NCBI GenBank assembly: GCA_019421015.1
Contig: JAHZGC010000006.1
Location: 113,968-177,967, forward strand
Direction: 5' to 3'
Length of the DNA stretch: 64,000 nucleotides
Source of the DNA: Coriobacteriaceae bacterium
GTDB taxonomy: Bacteria; Actinomycetota; Coriobacteriia; Coriobacteriales; UMGS124
Under the pieces are notes generated by a model. It had not been told where the DNA came from and did not search any database. It saw only the letters and a program-made list of their open reading frames with translations. Shown piece after piece: positions 18,113-27,407 of this stretch. Positions within the stretch are counted from its first letter, which is position 1. Each line of letters starts with the position of its first letter. A program made the position numbers and the translations under genes.

Positions 18113-19663
18113 CTACGACTGTATCAGGCGCAACACGTCGTCGCGCGCGGCGACGCCCAGCTTGCGATAGATGTTGTGCACGTGGGTGCGCACGGTGTTG
18201 GCAGAGATGACCAACTCGTCGCCGATATAGGAGCTTGTGTACCCGCGTGCTAGATAGCCCAGAATCTCGCGTTCGCGCGGGGTGAGGCCGTAGGTGCGCG
18301 CAAGGCTGTCGCAGCGGTCGTCGACGGTAAGCGAGGCAATGTTGAGGGCGTCCGAGGCGCCGAGGCCCTGGCCATCCGCCATGCCGAGACCTGCGCCCTT
18401 GCCGAGTGTATCTGCGCCGAGTCCTGCGCTTCGGCAATCGTCACTGCGGCGCATGCCTTCGGAACGCAGTGAGCGCCAGATGGTTGCCACAATCATGCCC
18501 GTTGCATAGATTCCGCTGGTCAGGACGATGAGCGTGCGCACGGCCGAGGCGTCTGCCTCGAGCGACGCGCAGGCGACCTGCGTGGCCACCGTCACGGCGC
18601 AGAACAGCGCGATGGCGAGCGACGAGATGAGGTCGACGGGGAATTCGGCCGCGTGTGCCATGCCCGCCAGCGTCGACAGCGTAAGCAGGGCCGCCGCGGT
18701 GTACAGCACGAGGACCAGGGAGATCTCGACCGGCGACCCTCCCAACAGCGTTTCGCATGCGTAGTTCGCGAACAAAACGACGCAGGCGAGCAGGGGAATG
18801 AGACCGCGGTACACGGCCTGCATGAGCGGTATGCGCGCCGGCAGCAGCATGCATGTGAGCAGCAGGACCGCGACGGCAACCTGGACAGTCACGTAGGTCG
18901 AGTAGTCGTTGAAGAACAGCTCGCCGCGCACAGCCATGAGCATGGCGAACAGCGCGAGCCCTATTGCGGGGATGAGCGCGATGTCGAGGAACGCGCGTAT
19001 CCGGTTCCAATGCGACCGTGCAGCCGGTTCGGCCGCAGGCTCGTCGGTTGTTGAGGCGCCGTCTTGCAGGCTTCGGTTGAGCCGATATGCCAGGAAGACT
19101 GCTGTCACGGTTGCCGCCATGAAGAGGGTGGCTGCGGCGGCTTCGGGCAGCAGGAGCTGCACCCATCCCAGCAACGCGGCCATGACGGCCGCCGCGGCGA
19201 TCACGCCTGTGGCGGGGCGCAGGCTATACGTGGCGAGAACGCGTCCCCAGGCCAAGATCTGCCCCACGCACCCGACGCCGATGCACACCCCGGCGGCATC
19301 GGCGACGGGGCCCGGTTCAACCAGCCCGAGCGCCATCGCGCAGAACAGGGCGTTGCCGGCGACGAACGCCGCGGCGCAGACGACGCGTGCGGCCGCCGTG
19401 CGCAGCAGACGGTCGAGGCCGAGTACGACTAGGACGGCCGCGGCGCCCCCCGCAACCGCACCCGCACGAAGGCCGAGTCCCAGGGAAGTCACGAACGAGG
19501 GGAGCAGGGCGAACCGCTGGAACGGCATGGCGGCGGCGGAGTAGACCAGCAGCGTCGCCAGCAGGCAGGCAAAGCCGGCCGCCGCCGCGACGTCGAACGC
19601 CTCGATGCGCGTCGCAGTGCCGGCGCGGGGTGTGGCTTTGCGCTGTCTCAAGGATGCACGCAT
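18113..19663 (-). CDS. LuxR-type regulator with polytopic membrane domain
   Basis: 516 residues from ATG 19663, chosen over two upstream ATGs because GAAAGG lies seven bases before it. About eleven hydrophobic helices fill residues 20-400, followed by a linker and a LuxR (GerE) HTH at the C-terminus (LTPREREILGYLARGY, then NTVRTHVHNIYRKLGV). This architecture implies an effector sensed in or across the membrane that controls nearby transcription. The gene is divergent from flavoprotein F3 at 19886 with a 222-bp shared promoter region, so F3 is the probable target. The membrane part is not a two-component receiver; there is no phosphoacceptor domain. Confidence 0.87.
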   Translation of the reverse strand: MRASLRQRKATPRAGTATRIEAFDVAAAAGFACLLATLLVYSAAAMPFQRFALLPSFVTSLGLGLRAGAVAGGAAAVLVVLGLDRLLRTAAARVVCAAAFVAGNALFCAMALGLVEPGPVADAAGVCIGVGCVGQILAWGRVLATYSLRPATGVIAAAAVMAALLGWVQLLLPEAAAATLFMAATVTAVFLAYRLNRSLQDGASTTDEPAAEPAARSHWNRIRAFLDIALIPAIGLALFAMLMAVRGELFFNDYSTYVTVQVAVAVLLLTCMLLPARIPLMQAVYRGLIPLLACVVLFANYACETLLGGSPVEISLVLVLYTAAALLTLSTLAGMAHAAEFPVDLISSLAIALFCAVTVATQVACASLEADASAVRTLIVLTSGIYATGMIVATIWRSLRSEGMRRSDDCRSAGLGADTLGKGAGLGMADGQGLGASDALNIASLTVDDRCDSLARTYGLTPREREILGYLARGYTSSYIGDELVISANTVRTHVHNIYRKLGVAARDDVLRLIQS

Positions 19664-19885
19664 GGTGGGGCCTTTCTCCGCCATTTTCTTGACAAAGCAC
19701 CTGAGCAGCAATTTTAGCAGCCTCAACACCCTCTAAACACCATCTCAACGTTTTGTTCGATGGGCAGGCGCTCCATGCCGCCCCTATGCTTGTGCCAACG
19801 CGCCGATGCTGCACCGGTTGCTTCGTCAAGGCGGGATGCCTGCGCGGCGCAAAGAGCGCACCGTTCTCGAAGAAAGGACACGCAC

Positions 19886-21880
19886 ATGAGTACCAAGGCA
19901 ATGAGCCGCCGTTCGTTCCTCGCCTCGGCTGCCACCGCAACCGCCGGTGCGGCCGCCTTCTCGGCGTTTGCCGCCACGGCGCTTGCCGGCGAGCCTCCCG
20001 CGGGCGGCCCCGGCGGTGGCCCTGGCGGCCCCGGCGGCGGCCCTGGCGGCCCCGGTGGTGCCACCGAGGTCACCTATGCTTCCGCCGGCGTTACCGACGA
20101 CGGCCGTGTGCGCGGCTACTGCGGCCCCGGCGACTGGCTGGGCGGCAAGCCCGAGATCGCCGACGACCAGATTTCCGCCACCTACGACGTCGACGTCGTG
20201 GTTCTGGGCGGTGGCCATGCCGGCCTGATGGCGACCCTGGGCGCCGTCGACGAGGGTTGCACGGTCGCCACTGTGGAGCAGCAGCCGTGGAGCGCCTTCG
20301 TCGACCTCGACGGCACCGGTGCCAACATGAGCGGCTGGTACGGCGAGGACATCGGCCATGTGAACTCGCAGTTCCTCATCGACCGCGGCTTTGGCCCCTA
20401 CAATACCGGCGAGATCGTGAGCGAGTTCTGCAAGCGCGCCGGCGGCCGCGTGAACCCCGACATCATCAAGCTGTTCGTCCAGAGCTCCGGCGCCATGTTC
20501 GACCGCTACAAGGAGGTCTACGACTCCTACGAGGAGGAGCGCAAGGCCGAAGACGGCAACGTGTACCTGAGCGGCACCCTGGTGGTCGTCGACGGGGAGC
20601 CGGTTGCCGACGAGGGCACCTTCGACATGTCCAACATGTTCGAGTACCCGCTGTGCAACACCCAGGCCGCCTGGTCGGGCGCGAACGTCGAGTACCCCAT
20701 CGAGAGCGGCGGCTACAAGACCTGGCCCTGCAACGCCCAGTTCTACGGCTACCACGGCAACGACATCGAGTTCGTCCACAAGTACATTGTGCGCTACACC
20801 CAGGAGCACGGCGCCGACTGGTACTTTGAGCACACGGGCGTGGTGCTCACGCAGAACGAGGACGGCGACGTGACCGGGCTCATCGCCACCGACGCCGACG
20901 GTAACTACGTGAAGTTCAACGCCGCCAAGGGCGTCATCCTGGCTGCCGGCGACTTTATCGGCGACTCCAAGATGTGCTGGGCCCTGCTCAACGAGGGCAT
21001 GGAGTGGGGAGAGCGCGCCGGTGCCACGGCCGACGACTGGGCGAGCGCCGGTCCCCGTTCGGGTGCAGGCCACAAGATGGGTGTCTGGGCGGGCGGCATG
21101 ATCGAGCCCAGCCCGCGCGGCTGGATGGCCATCGGCGGCGGCGCGAGTGGCCCGTGGGGCACCGTCCCGCTGTTCGCGGCCAACTCCGAGGGCAAGCGCT
21201 TCTGCAACGAGGGCGCCATCCCGCAGCTGCAGCCCGTCTGCCTGCGTCAGCCCGCCGGCAAGTCCTGCTGGGTCAGCGACGCCAACTGGAAGCAGACCGT
21301 GGGTTCCGCCCCGCTCGACCACGGCGCGCCCAACTTCGGCATGGACGACTACATGACCCAGCTCGAGGCCGACATGAACGAGGTTGAGGTCGGCAACCCC
21401 GAGGGCGGCTTTGTGGTGGGCGCCAACCTGGCCGAGCGCAAGATGATGGGCGGCACCGTCTATGCGGCCGAGACCCTCGACGAGCTGGCCGACATGCTGG
21501 GCTACGAGGGCGACGCCAAGCAGGCCCTGCTCGACAGCATCGCGCACTACAACGAGATGTGCGCTTCCGAGGACGGTGACACCGACTACGGCAAGGACAA
21601 GGCCTACATGGTGCCGATCGACACGCCCCCGTTCTACGGTGGCACCGGCTCCCTCTCGCACAGCTCCAGGCCTATGATGGTCACCATGAGCGGCCTGATG
21701 ACCGATGCCAAGCAGAATGTCCTGCGCACCGATTGGACGCCCATCAAGGGTCTCTACGCTGCGGGCAACTGCCTCGGCGGCCGCTACGGCTTCGGTTACT
21801 CCACGCCGTTCGCCGGCAACTCGGTGGGCATGGCCATGACGCACGGCTGGACCGCCGGCCACACCGTGGGCCAGCTGTAA
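19886..21880 (+). CDS. Tat-exported fumarate reductase-like flavoprotein with Gly/Pro linker (F3)
   Basis: 664 residues; the start at 19886 follows AGAAAGGA (19871-19878). The Tat signal is MSRRSFLAS (R8-R9). A low-complexity Gly-Pro repeat (residues 37-58, built of GGP/GPGG units) separates it from the FAD domain, whose nucleotide motif is GGGHAG (108-113). The C-terminal FAD-binding segment GLYAAGNCLGGRYGFGYS is typical of the succinate dehydrogenase/fumarate reductase flavoprotein fold. There is no FMN_bind domain, so electrons must reach FAD from another protein. The likely regulator is the divergent LuxR membrane protein. Substrate unknown; the large insert around residues 180-300 differs from the other flavoproteins here. 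Confidence 0.85.
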   Translation: MSTKAMSRRSFLASAATATAGAAAFSAFAATALAGEPPAGGPGGGPGGPGGGPGGPGGATEVTYASAGVTDDGRVRGYCGPGDWLGGKPEIADDQISATYDVDVVVLGGGHAGLMATLGAVDEGCTVATVEQQPWSAFVDLDGTGANMSGWYGEDIGHVNSQFLIDRGFGPYNTGEIVSEFCKRAGGRVNPDIIKLFVQSSGAMFDRYKEVYDSYEEERKAEDGNVYLSGTLVVVDGEPVADEGTFDMSNMFEYPLCNTQAAWSGANVEYPIESGGYKTWPCNAQFYGYHGNDIEFVHKYIVRYTQEHGADWYFEHTGVVLTQNEDGDVTGLIATDADGNYVKFNAAKGVILAAGDFIGDSKMCWALLNEGMEWGERAGATADDWASAGPRSGAGHKMGVWAGGMIEPSPRGWMAIGGGASGPWGTVPLFAANSEGKRFCNEGAIPQLQPVCLRQPAGKSCWVSDANWKQTVGSAPLDHGAPNFGMDDYMTQLEADMNEVEVGNPEGGFVVGANLAERKMMGGTVYAAETLDELADMLGYEGDAKQALLDSIAHYNEMCASEDGDTDYGKDKAYMVPIDTPPFYGGTGSLSHSSRPMMVTMSGLMTDAKQNVLRTDWTPIKGLYAAGNCLGGRYGFGYSTPFAGNSVGMAMTHGWTAGHTVGQL

Positions 21881-21944
21881 GGCGAGGCGCGGTTCTCGGG
21901 CACCCTTTGGGCGCGCGAGACCGGTCCTCCGGTTCCAAACGGTG

Positions 21945-21984
21945 CCCCGGACGCTCCCATGCTCCTGTGCGGAGGCGTCCGGGG
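21945..21984 (+). terminator. Hairpin after F3
   Basis: A 10-bp GC-rich stem (CCCCGGACGC at 21945-21954 with GCGTCCGGGG at 21975-21984) in the 164-bp gap before the HemW-like gene. No T-run follows, so it may only partly separate the two genes. Confidence 0.5.
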
Positions 21985-22044
21985 TGTCGCGGTCTGCCCT
22001 GACGTGAGGTTTTACGCGTACGCCCGTTCCAGATTGGATGAGCC

Positions 22045-23235
22045 ATGGACGACCTTCTCAGCATGCAGCCCCTTCAGCCTTCTCAGGCGCTCGTCGTCGA
22101 CGTGGCCTTTCCCTGTACGCTGGTCAGCCCGACGTTCGGGGTCTCCCAGCCCTACATTGCCGACAGTCCCGCCAAGGCGGCCTACGTCGACGCGGTGGAG
22201 GCCGAGCTGGGATCGGTGGACGACGGGCTGCGCGTCCGGCCAGTCGCCGCGCTGCGCCTCTCGGGTGGGGCGAGCCTCATGAGCGCCGATAAGGTCTGCC
22301 ACCTGGTGCGTCGCCTGCGCCGCGGGCTGGCGGTCGAGCCGCGGGCCCAGGTCGCCGTCGACGTGGAGCCGCTCACGGTGGGCACGCCGAGCCTGACCAA
22401 CTGGACGAGCTGCGGCGTCAACCGCGTGAACCTGGCCGTCTGGAGCGCAGTCGACAGCGAGCTGGTCGCGCTGGGCGTGCCCCACCGTCGCGAGGAGGTG
22501 CAAGACGCCCTGCTCTTTCTGGAGAAGTTCCACCTGGGCAACGTGAACGTGCGTCTGCTGTTTGGCTTGCCCGGCCAGACGCCGCGCAGCTGGGAGGAGT
22601 CGCTGCGCACCTTTGCCGCCGTGGACTGCCCGCACATCGAGATCCGTCCCCTGGTGGAGCCCGTGGCCGAGAAAGCTTCGCGGCTGCCCGACCGACCCGC
22701 CCGACGCGCGCTGTACCTGCAGGCGTGCGAGGTGCTGGGCGGTCGGGGCTACGTTGAGTACCTGCCGGGCATGTTTGTGCGCTCCGACGCGCCGCACGCC
22801 CGCGACGGCTTTGCGATGGCGCAGACTGCCGGTGCCGACCTGCTGGCCCTGGGTGCCGGGGCGCGCAACCGCTGGGACGGTTTTTTGTACGAGAACGACC
22901 CCGACTTCGACGGCTACGTGCGCAACGCGGTCGATTTCGAGAAGCTCGTGCGCAATCCCCGGCGCGAGGGCGCCGGCGCGCGGCAGATACGGCGCGCGGT
23001 GGGCTTGCTCGATGCCGGGCATCCGTTTGCGAGTGACGACCTGCTCACGGTCGACGACGATGGCGAGAGCGATGCCGGGGGTGCGGCAGGTGGAGAATTG
23101 CATCCTGCCGTGCAGGCGTGGCTCGACGAACAGGTGGCTGTGGGGCTGCTAAGCGTCTCCGACGGTCGCTACGCCCTGACCGACGAGGGCCGCTTTGCCC
23201 GCGTGGAGCACGCAGGTGCCGAGCTGGCGCTGTAG
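22045..23235 (+). CDS. HemW-like (radical SAM family) protein lacking the cluster cysteines
   Basis: 396 residues with the HemW/HemN-like layout: GGASLMSADKVCHLVRRL near residue 75 matches the GGGTPS region, then SCGVNRVNLAVWS and NVNVRLLFGLPGQTPRSWEE (near residues 170-190), and a winged-helix-like C-terminal domain (LYALTDEGR-type end). At the radical SAM site HemW proteins carry CxxxCxxC; here the stretch is C24-TLV-S28-PT-F31, so two of three cluster ligands are missing. HemW is a heme chaperone, so a role in handling heme for the cytochromes here is possible but unproven. It lies downstream of F3 on the same strand. It could be an inactive paralogue or a cluster-free chaperone. Confidence 0.72.
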   Translation: MDDLLSMQPLQPSQALVVDVAFPCTLVSPTFGVSQPYIADSPAKAAYVDAVEAELGSVDDGLRVRPVAALRLSGGASLMSADKVCHLVRRLRRGLAVEPRAQVAVDVEPLTVGTPSLTNWTSCGVNRVNLAVWSAVDSELVALGVPHRREEVQDALLFLEKFHLGNVNVRLLFGLPGQTPRSWEESLRTFAAVDCPHIEIRPLVEPVAEKASRLPDRPARRALYLQACEVLGGRGYVEYLPGMFVRSDAPHARDGFAMAQTAGADLLALGAGARNRWDGFLYENDPDFDGYVRNAVDFEKLVRNPRREGAGARQIRRAVGLLDAGHPFASDDLLTVDDDGESDAGGAAGGELHPAVQAWLDEQVAVGLLSVSDGRYALTDEGRFARVEHAGAELAL

Positions 23236-23332
23236 GTGGTCCACTCCTACGAATCCCCATGTTACGAGCGAGCGCATCGGGGTGCGCATACAACATGGGC
23301 CATTTGTCCATGGCAGACCCGGCAAAGGCCCC

Positions 23333-23461
23333 GCCAAAACCTGCGCCGCGTGTACGCCCCGGTTGTCAAAAACCCCGCCGCGTGTGCGCCCGCGGGTCAA
23401 AAAAGCGCACACGCGGTCACTGTTTTGACAGTTGGAACGTACACGCGGCGCGCGTTTTGGC
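23333..23461. repeat. 129-bp nested palindromic repeat, copy 2
   Basis: Same length and layout as copy 1. Where copy 1 has GTGTGCGCCCC in both outer arms, copy 2 has GTGTACG in both, a paired change that keeps the stem. The inner 12-bp stem is identical. It lies in the 409-bp gap between the HemW-like gene and the MFS gene. Confidence 0.85.
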
Positions 23462-23644
23462 GCGCGGTATCGCCGAGGAGGTCCGGTGTAACGCGCGATG
23501 CGGTGCGGCGCCCCCAGCGCCCCCAGAGCCGCCCTTTGTATGGGCCCGCGTGTTTCTCTGATAGGCCGCCCTCGCCTTCGGAAATCAAACAGCAGAGCCG
23601 CCCGATCGCTCGATCGTTCGATTTCCGCCGCAAGGAGAGCCGCC

Positions 23645-25153
23645 ATGGGCCACCCGTCACCTGCCACAACCGCGCCGCCGGCCAGCGTGCCGCCATCCGC
23701 GCCGTCGGCGCCGGCAGCGGCACCGGCCCAAACTGCCTCCAAGACGCTCCCGCGCGCCCTGCTCGCCCTTCTGTTGGCCAGCAACCTGCTGGCCTCCATC
23801 AACCAGTCTATGATCAACATCGCGCTCGACGCCGTGGCGACCGAGTTCCATGTAGAGCTCGCCATGGCCAACTGGATGGTCCTGGGGTTCACCATCGTGG
23901 CCGGCACGGTGATCACCACGGCCGCCTCACTGCTCAAGCGCTTTGGCCTGCGCAAGATCATGCTGTGCGGCTACGTGCTTTCGCTGGCCGGCGGCCTGCT
24001 GGGCCTGTTTTCGTGGGACTTCTGGTCGATGCTGGCGGCGCGCCTGGTTCAGGCGCTCGCCGTGGGGCTGTTCTTTCCGGTGATCTCGAGCGCCATCACC
24101 ATCGTGGCCCCCCAGGGCAAAACCGCCACGCTGCTCTCGCTTAACAGCGCCGTCATCGGAGCCGGTCTGGCCTTTATACCGCTGCTGTCGGGTCTGTTCA
24201 TTACCTATGTGAGCCTGCGGGCCATGTTCGTGGTGCCCGTGGCCCTCTCGGCTGCGCTGCTGGTGGCAGGCCCGTTTGTCCTTCGCGACATCGAGGGCCG
24301 CGCCAAACGCCCCATCGACGCTCTGAGCATCGTTTTGAGCTGCGGGGGGTTGGCGTTGTTTGTGTACGGCCTCAACATCCTCACCAAAGACGTCGCGGTG
24401 GGCATCGTGTGCATGGCGGTGGGTGCGGTGGTGATCACGCTGTTTGTGGTGCGCCAGAACCGCATCCCCACGCCCCTGCTCAACCTTGCCCCGCTGCGCA
24501 ACCGGGCCTTTGCCGCGGGAGAGGCCCTTGCGCTCCTGGGCTTTACGGGCTCGCTCTACATGAGCCTGCTCGTGCCCCTCTACCTTGAGGGAACCGCAGG
24601 CCGAACGCCCTTTGAGGCCGGATGCCTGCTCTCCGCACCCATCCTTGCCTATGCGGTGGCCACCGCCGTGGGCGGTCGTATTGAAGACCGCCGGGGCATC
24701 TGGCCGCTCGTGCCCGTGGGGTTCGCCGTGCTGGCGGCGGCGCTCGGGGGCCTGGAGGCTGCCTCGTCGCATCGCTTGGTGGCAATCGTGCTGGTGTGCG
24801 TGGCCCTGGTGTACATCGGGGTGGGGCTGGTGTTCGCGCCCCTTAAATCGCGCGACCTGGGGGCCGTGCCGCGCGAGCTGGTTTCGAACGCCTCGTCGAT
24901 CCATTCCACGCTGGCCCAGGTAATCTCGTCGGTGGCGTCGGCCCTGTTCGTGGGCATCATGTCGTCCGATACCGTGCGTCTTATGGCTGCCGGGGCCAGC
25001 AAGGCCGACGCCTACGCCGCGGGCTTCTCGCGCACGCTGTTTATCGAGATCGGTATAGTCCTTGCGTGCTTGGCGGGGTCGGTGGTGTTTGCGCGCATCA
25101 TGCACGGACGGTGGGTGGCTAAGCGGGGAAGAGGCGGCGTCCATGGCCGATGA
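23645..25153 (+). CDS. MFS drug/multidrug exporter, DHA2 (EmrB/QacA) type
   Basis: 502 residues, start at 23645 with AAGGAG at 23632-23637. After an Ala/Pro-rich N-terminal tail of about 35 residues come 13-14 predicted membrane helices. Family signatures include INQSMINIALDAVATEF in helix 1, NWMVLGFTIVAGTVITT in helix 2, the RFGLRKIMLCGY loop and ARLVQALAVGLFFPVISS in helix 5. It probably expels an organic compound with protons. The next gene starts inside its last codons (11-base overlap), so the two are translationally coupled. A palindromic CGATCGCTCGATCGTTCGA stretch precedes the ribosome site around 23604-23622 and might be an operator. Confidence 0.85.
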   Translation: MGHPSPATTAPPASVPPSAPSAPAAAPAQTASKTLPRALLALLLASNLLASINQSMINIALDAVATEFHVELAMANWMVLGFTIVAGTVITTAASLLKRFGLRKIMLCGYVLSLAGGLLGLFSWDFWSMLAARLVQALAVGLFFPVISSAITIVAPQGKTATLLSLNSAVIGAGLAFIPLLSGLFITYVSLRAMFVVPVALSAALLVAGPFVLRDIEGRAKRPIDALSIVLSCGGLALFVYGLNILTKDVAVGIVCMAVGAVVITLFVVRQNRIPTPLLNLAPLRNRAFAAGEALALLGFTGSLYMSLLVPLYLEGTAGRTPFEAGCLLSAPILAYAVATAVGGRIEDRRGIWPLVPVGFAVLAAALGGLEAASSHRLVAIVLVCVALVYIGVGLVFAPLKSRDLGAVPRELVSNASSIHSTLAQVISSVASALFVGIMSSDTVRLMAAGASKADAYAAGFSRTLFIEIGIVLACLAGSVVFARIMHGRWVAKRGRGGVHGR

Positions 25154-26108
25154 GCATGCCCATACAGGGTGGCTTGCGAGGGCAACCTCGTACGTGCGAT
25201 CCAAGCTTCGCGAGCTGCTGGGCCTCTTTGTGGGTCCGGGGGCCGAAGGGGCCTACGACTACAACAGCCACATGGAGCGCCGCGCCCTGGCCTATACGGC
25301 GGGTGTCGACGTCATGATTCTGGGCGGCGCGGCGAGCGCCCTGCTGCGCCTGCTGCCTGCGGCACCGGGGTCGTCGGGGCAGTTAGTCTCCCGGATGCTC
25401 GACCAGCTCATAGGGTGGTTTACCAGGGGATTGGTGCGCGGTCCGTTCGAGACCTCCCATGTGCTCGCCGTCGTGGCGCTCCTGGTGTGCGTGGCCGCAG
25501 GCGTCGCGATCCTCGGTATCAGCCACCGGGACCACAACGACTTCATGCACTCCTACGGCGCCGTGGCCGACCCCTATTCGGCAGACCAGAAGGCCCGGGC
25601 GCGTCGGTTTGTCTTCTGGTGCCGCGTGGGCTCGATGGTGCTCCTCGCGGTGGCCGCCGTGCTGCTGGCCGTGACGCTGGTGTTGCGCCAGCGCGGGGCG
25701 CCAACCTACGCCTACCTGCTGGTGGATGCGTTCTTCTTTAGGCTGCTTGCCTTTGGGGCGGCCCTGTGGGTGTACGCGTCGCTTATGGCTGCCCGGTTCG
25801 ACGTGTTTGCCTACAACTACTACGCCTTGCGCTGTACCACGTTCTACGAGCTCAATGCCCACGAGCAGGGCGAGAAGCGCACGCGCCTGCTGCGCCAGAA
25901 GGCCATCCTTGCCCTGCACACCCGCATCGTCGAGGTGCTGTGGTTTGCGGCCGTTGTGGCGGCGCTCGTGCTCTACGGCACGCCGGGGCTTGTGCTGTCG
26001 TGGTACTGGGTGCCTCCGCTGGTCGCCGCCGTCGCGGGCAGCCTGATCCAGCGGGCGGGGCTCAATGCGGCTCGCAGGCTTGGGGGCTCGACGCCTTTGG
26101 AAGGGTAG
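25143..26108 (+). CDS. Multi-pass membrane protein of unknown function
   Basis: 321 residues, overlapping the end of the MFS gene by 11 bases. A charged N-terminus (about 60 residues) is followed by five or six hydrophobic helices: near 60-75, 115-135, 165-190, 195-220, 265-285 and 290-305. A soluble loop around residues 130-165 contains HRDHNDFMHSYGAVADPYS. I do not recognise the family. Overlap with the exporter gene implies co-expression and perhaps a shared function, but nothing in the sequence identifies an activity. Confidence 0.7.
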   Translation: MADEHAHTGWLARATSYVRSKLRELLGLFVGPGAEGAYDYNSHMERRALAYTAGVDVMILGGAASALLRLLPAAPGSSGQLVSRMLDQLIGWFTRGLVRGPFETSHVLAVVALLVCVAAGVAILGISHRDHNDFMHSYGAVADPYSADQKARARRFVFWCRVGSMVLLAVAAVLLAVTLVLRQRGAPTYAYLLVDAFFFRLLAFGAALWVYASLMAARFDVFAYNYYALRCTTFYELNAHEQGEKRTRLLRQKAILALHTRIVEVLWFAAVVAALVLYGTPGLVLSWYWVPPLVAAVAGSLIQRAGLNAARRLGGSTPLEG

Positions 26109-26194
26109 AGGAGTGCGAGCTCGCTTACGAGCGGGCTTGACGGTGGCCAGCATGCCGGGAGAACGTTGAGGCGCACCTGGGTCCGCGGCCCTTC

Positions 26195-27124
26195 TTACCC
26201 GGCCCGCTGGTCCTGGTACCGGGGGTTCTCCATGAGCTCGGGGTTCTTGCCCACAAACGCCTGGGCCGCCTGCTCGTCGTCCTGGAGCAGCCACATGAAC
26301 CAGGCCACCACGTAGCCCTGGGCGGAGTAGAGCATGGGGCCGTGGTCGGTCGCCACACGCCGGGCCATGAACTTCTGTGACGGGATATCGACGTAGATAG
26401 ACTCCAGCTGCTCTCCGGTTACCACCCAGTCGTCGCCGCCCCCGGCACCGGAGACGAGCAGGATTGGCACGTCGACGAGGGTGGCGTCGTAATCCCACAT
26501 CAGGTTATGGGCGAGCTCCTTGTTGGTGGGGGAGAGGGCCACGGCGGCCTTGTAGACGCCCTTGTGGTCGGTGTCGGTGACGGCGTTGAGGACGCCAACC
26601 CCTCCCTGGGAATGTCCGACGATGCCCACCCGGTCGAAGTCGACCTTTTGGTAGAACAGGCTCGGCTTGCCGTCGATCTCTTGGTTCTCGTTGCACCGCT
26701 CCAGGTAACGCAGGCACATCTCCGCCCCAAAGCCGTTCCACGAGTAGTTCTCTTCGGTCCCGATGACGATGAAGCCCTACGAGGCGAGATGCCTTGCCAC
26801 GGCCGGGTACTTCGAGAGGGGAGTTCCGCTGCCGTTGCACAGGACGACGACGGGGTAGGTGCCGGTGCCCGTCTCGAGCTCCGCCGGATAGTAGGTCGTG
26901 AACTTCTTGAACCCCTGCGGCACGGCATCCTCGTGCTCGAGCACTTCGTGGGGCCCGTTGGCCAGGTAGGTCTGCTCGATGGGGCCGCCGGCCTGCACCG
27001 TCTGCTGATAGTTGTCCGGCGCGGCCGGCTGGCTTGCCAGTACCTTGAGGACGGCGAATCCCACCAGGGCGACAATGACCACCACGAGCGCGGCGACTGC
27101 GACGATTTTGAGCATCTTCTTCAT
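26195..27124 (-). pseudogene. Alpha/beta hydrolase (lipase/PAF-acetylhydrolase-like) with in-frame amber stop
   Basis: The start at 27124 follows GAAGGAG; an N-terminal membrane anchor (residues 1-28) makes this a surface-anchored or secreted hydrolase. YPVVVLCNGSGTP gives the oxyanion region, VGIVGHSQGGVGVLNAV the nucleophile elbow (Ser in GHSQGG), and ATDHGPMLYSA carries the likely catalytic His. A TAG (complement of 26777-26779) interrupts the frame after RHLAS; the reading continues in the same frame as GFIVIGTEENYSWNG, a perfect family continuation in which the interrupted residue would normally be tryptophan or histidine. A TGG-to-TAG change is the simplest explanation. Full length without the stop is about 309 residues. 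Confidence 0.8.
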
Positions 27125-27234
27125 CCTGCTCCTTCGGGATGGCTTGCGGGCTTTTCGGGGCGGTTTGTATGCAGCCGACGATTTTGGCTTTGCAGGGTTC
27201 GCGCAGATGGGGGTCTTGTGTGCGGCCGCCTCTC

Positions 27235-27339
27235 TAGAGCGGTCCACAGAATTGCTGATACTGCGTTACGCTCAGGCTTATGCGCCCCAGCACACCGCGC
27301 CCTCGCGCGCCTTGTCCAGCAATTCTGTGGACCGCTCTA
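27235..27339. repeat. Perfect 23-bp inverted repeat around a 59-bp loop
   Basis: Arms 27235-27257 (TAGAGCGGTCCACAG...) and 27317-27339 are exact inverse copies. The enclosed 59 bp contain no coding sequence. No similar sequence was noticed elsewhere in the window. It may be a small mobile element or the hairpin of an RNA. Confidence 0.6.
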
Positions 27340-27407
27340 AAGGGCCGTCGGAGCATGGCATTAAGGCAACCTTGCTGTTGGGATGCCCCGGTCAAGCGGC
27401 AGGCCGT

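Noticed and set aside
19826..21862. A 678-residue open frame antisense to F3
   Set aside because: Same reason: a GC-driven shadow with no ribosome site, and the plus-strand gene has all expected motifs.
26777..26779. Pyrrolysine or other amber recoding
   Set aside because: No pyl genes or tRNA are visible, and tryptophan or histidine is expected at this position. A point change is simpler.
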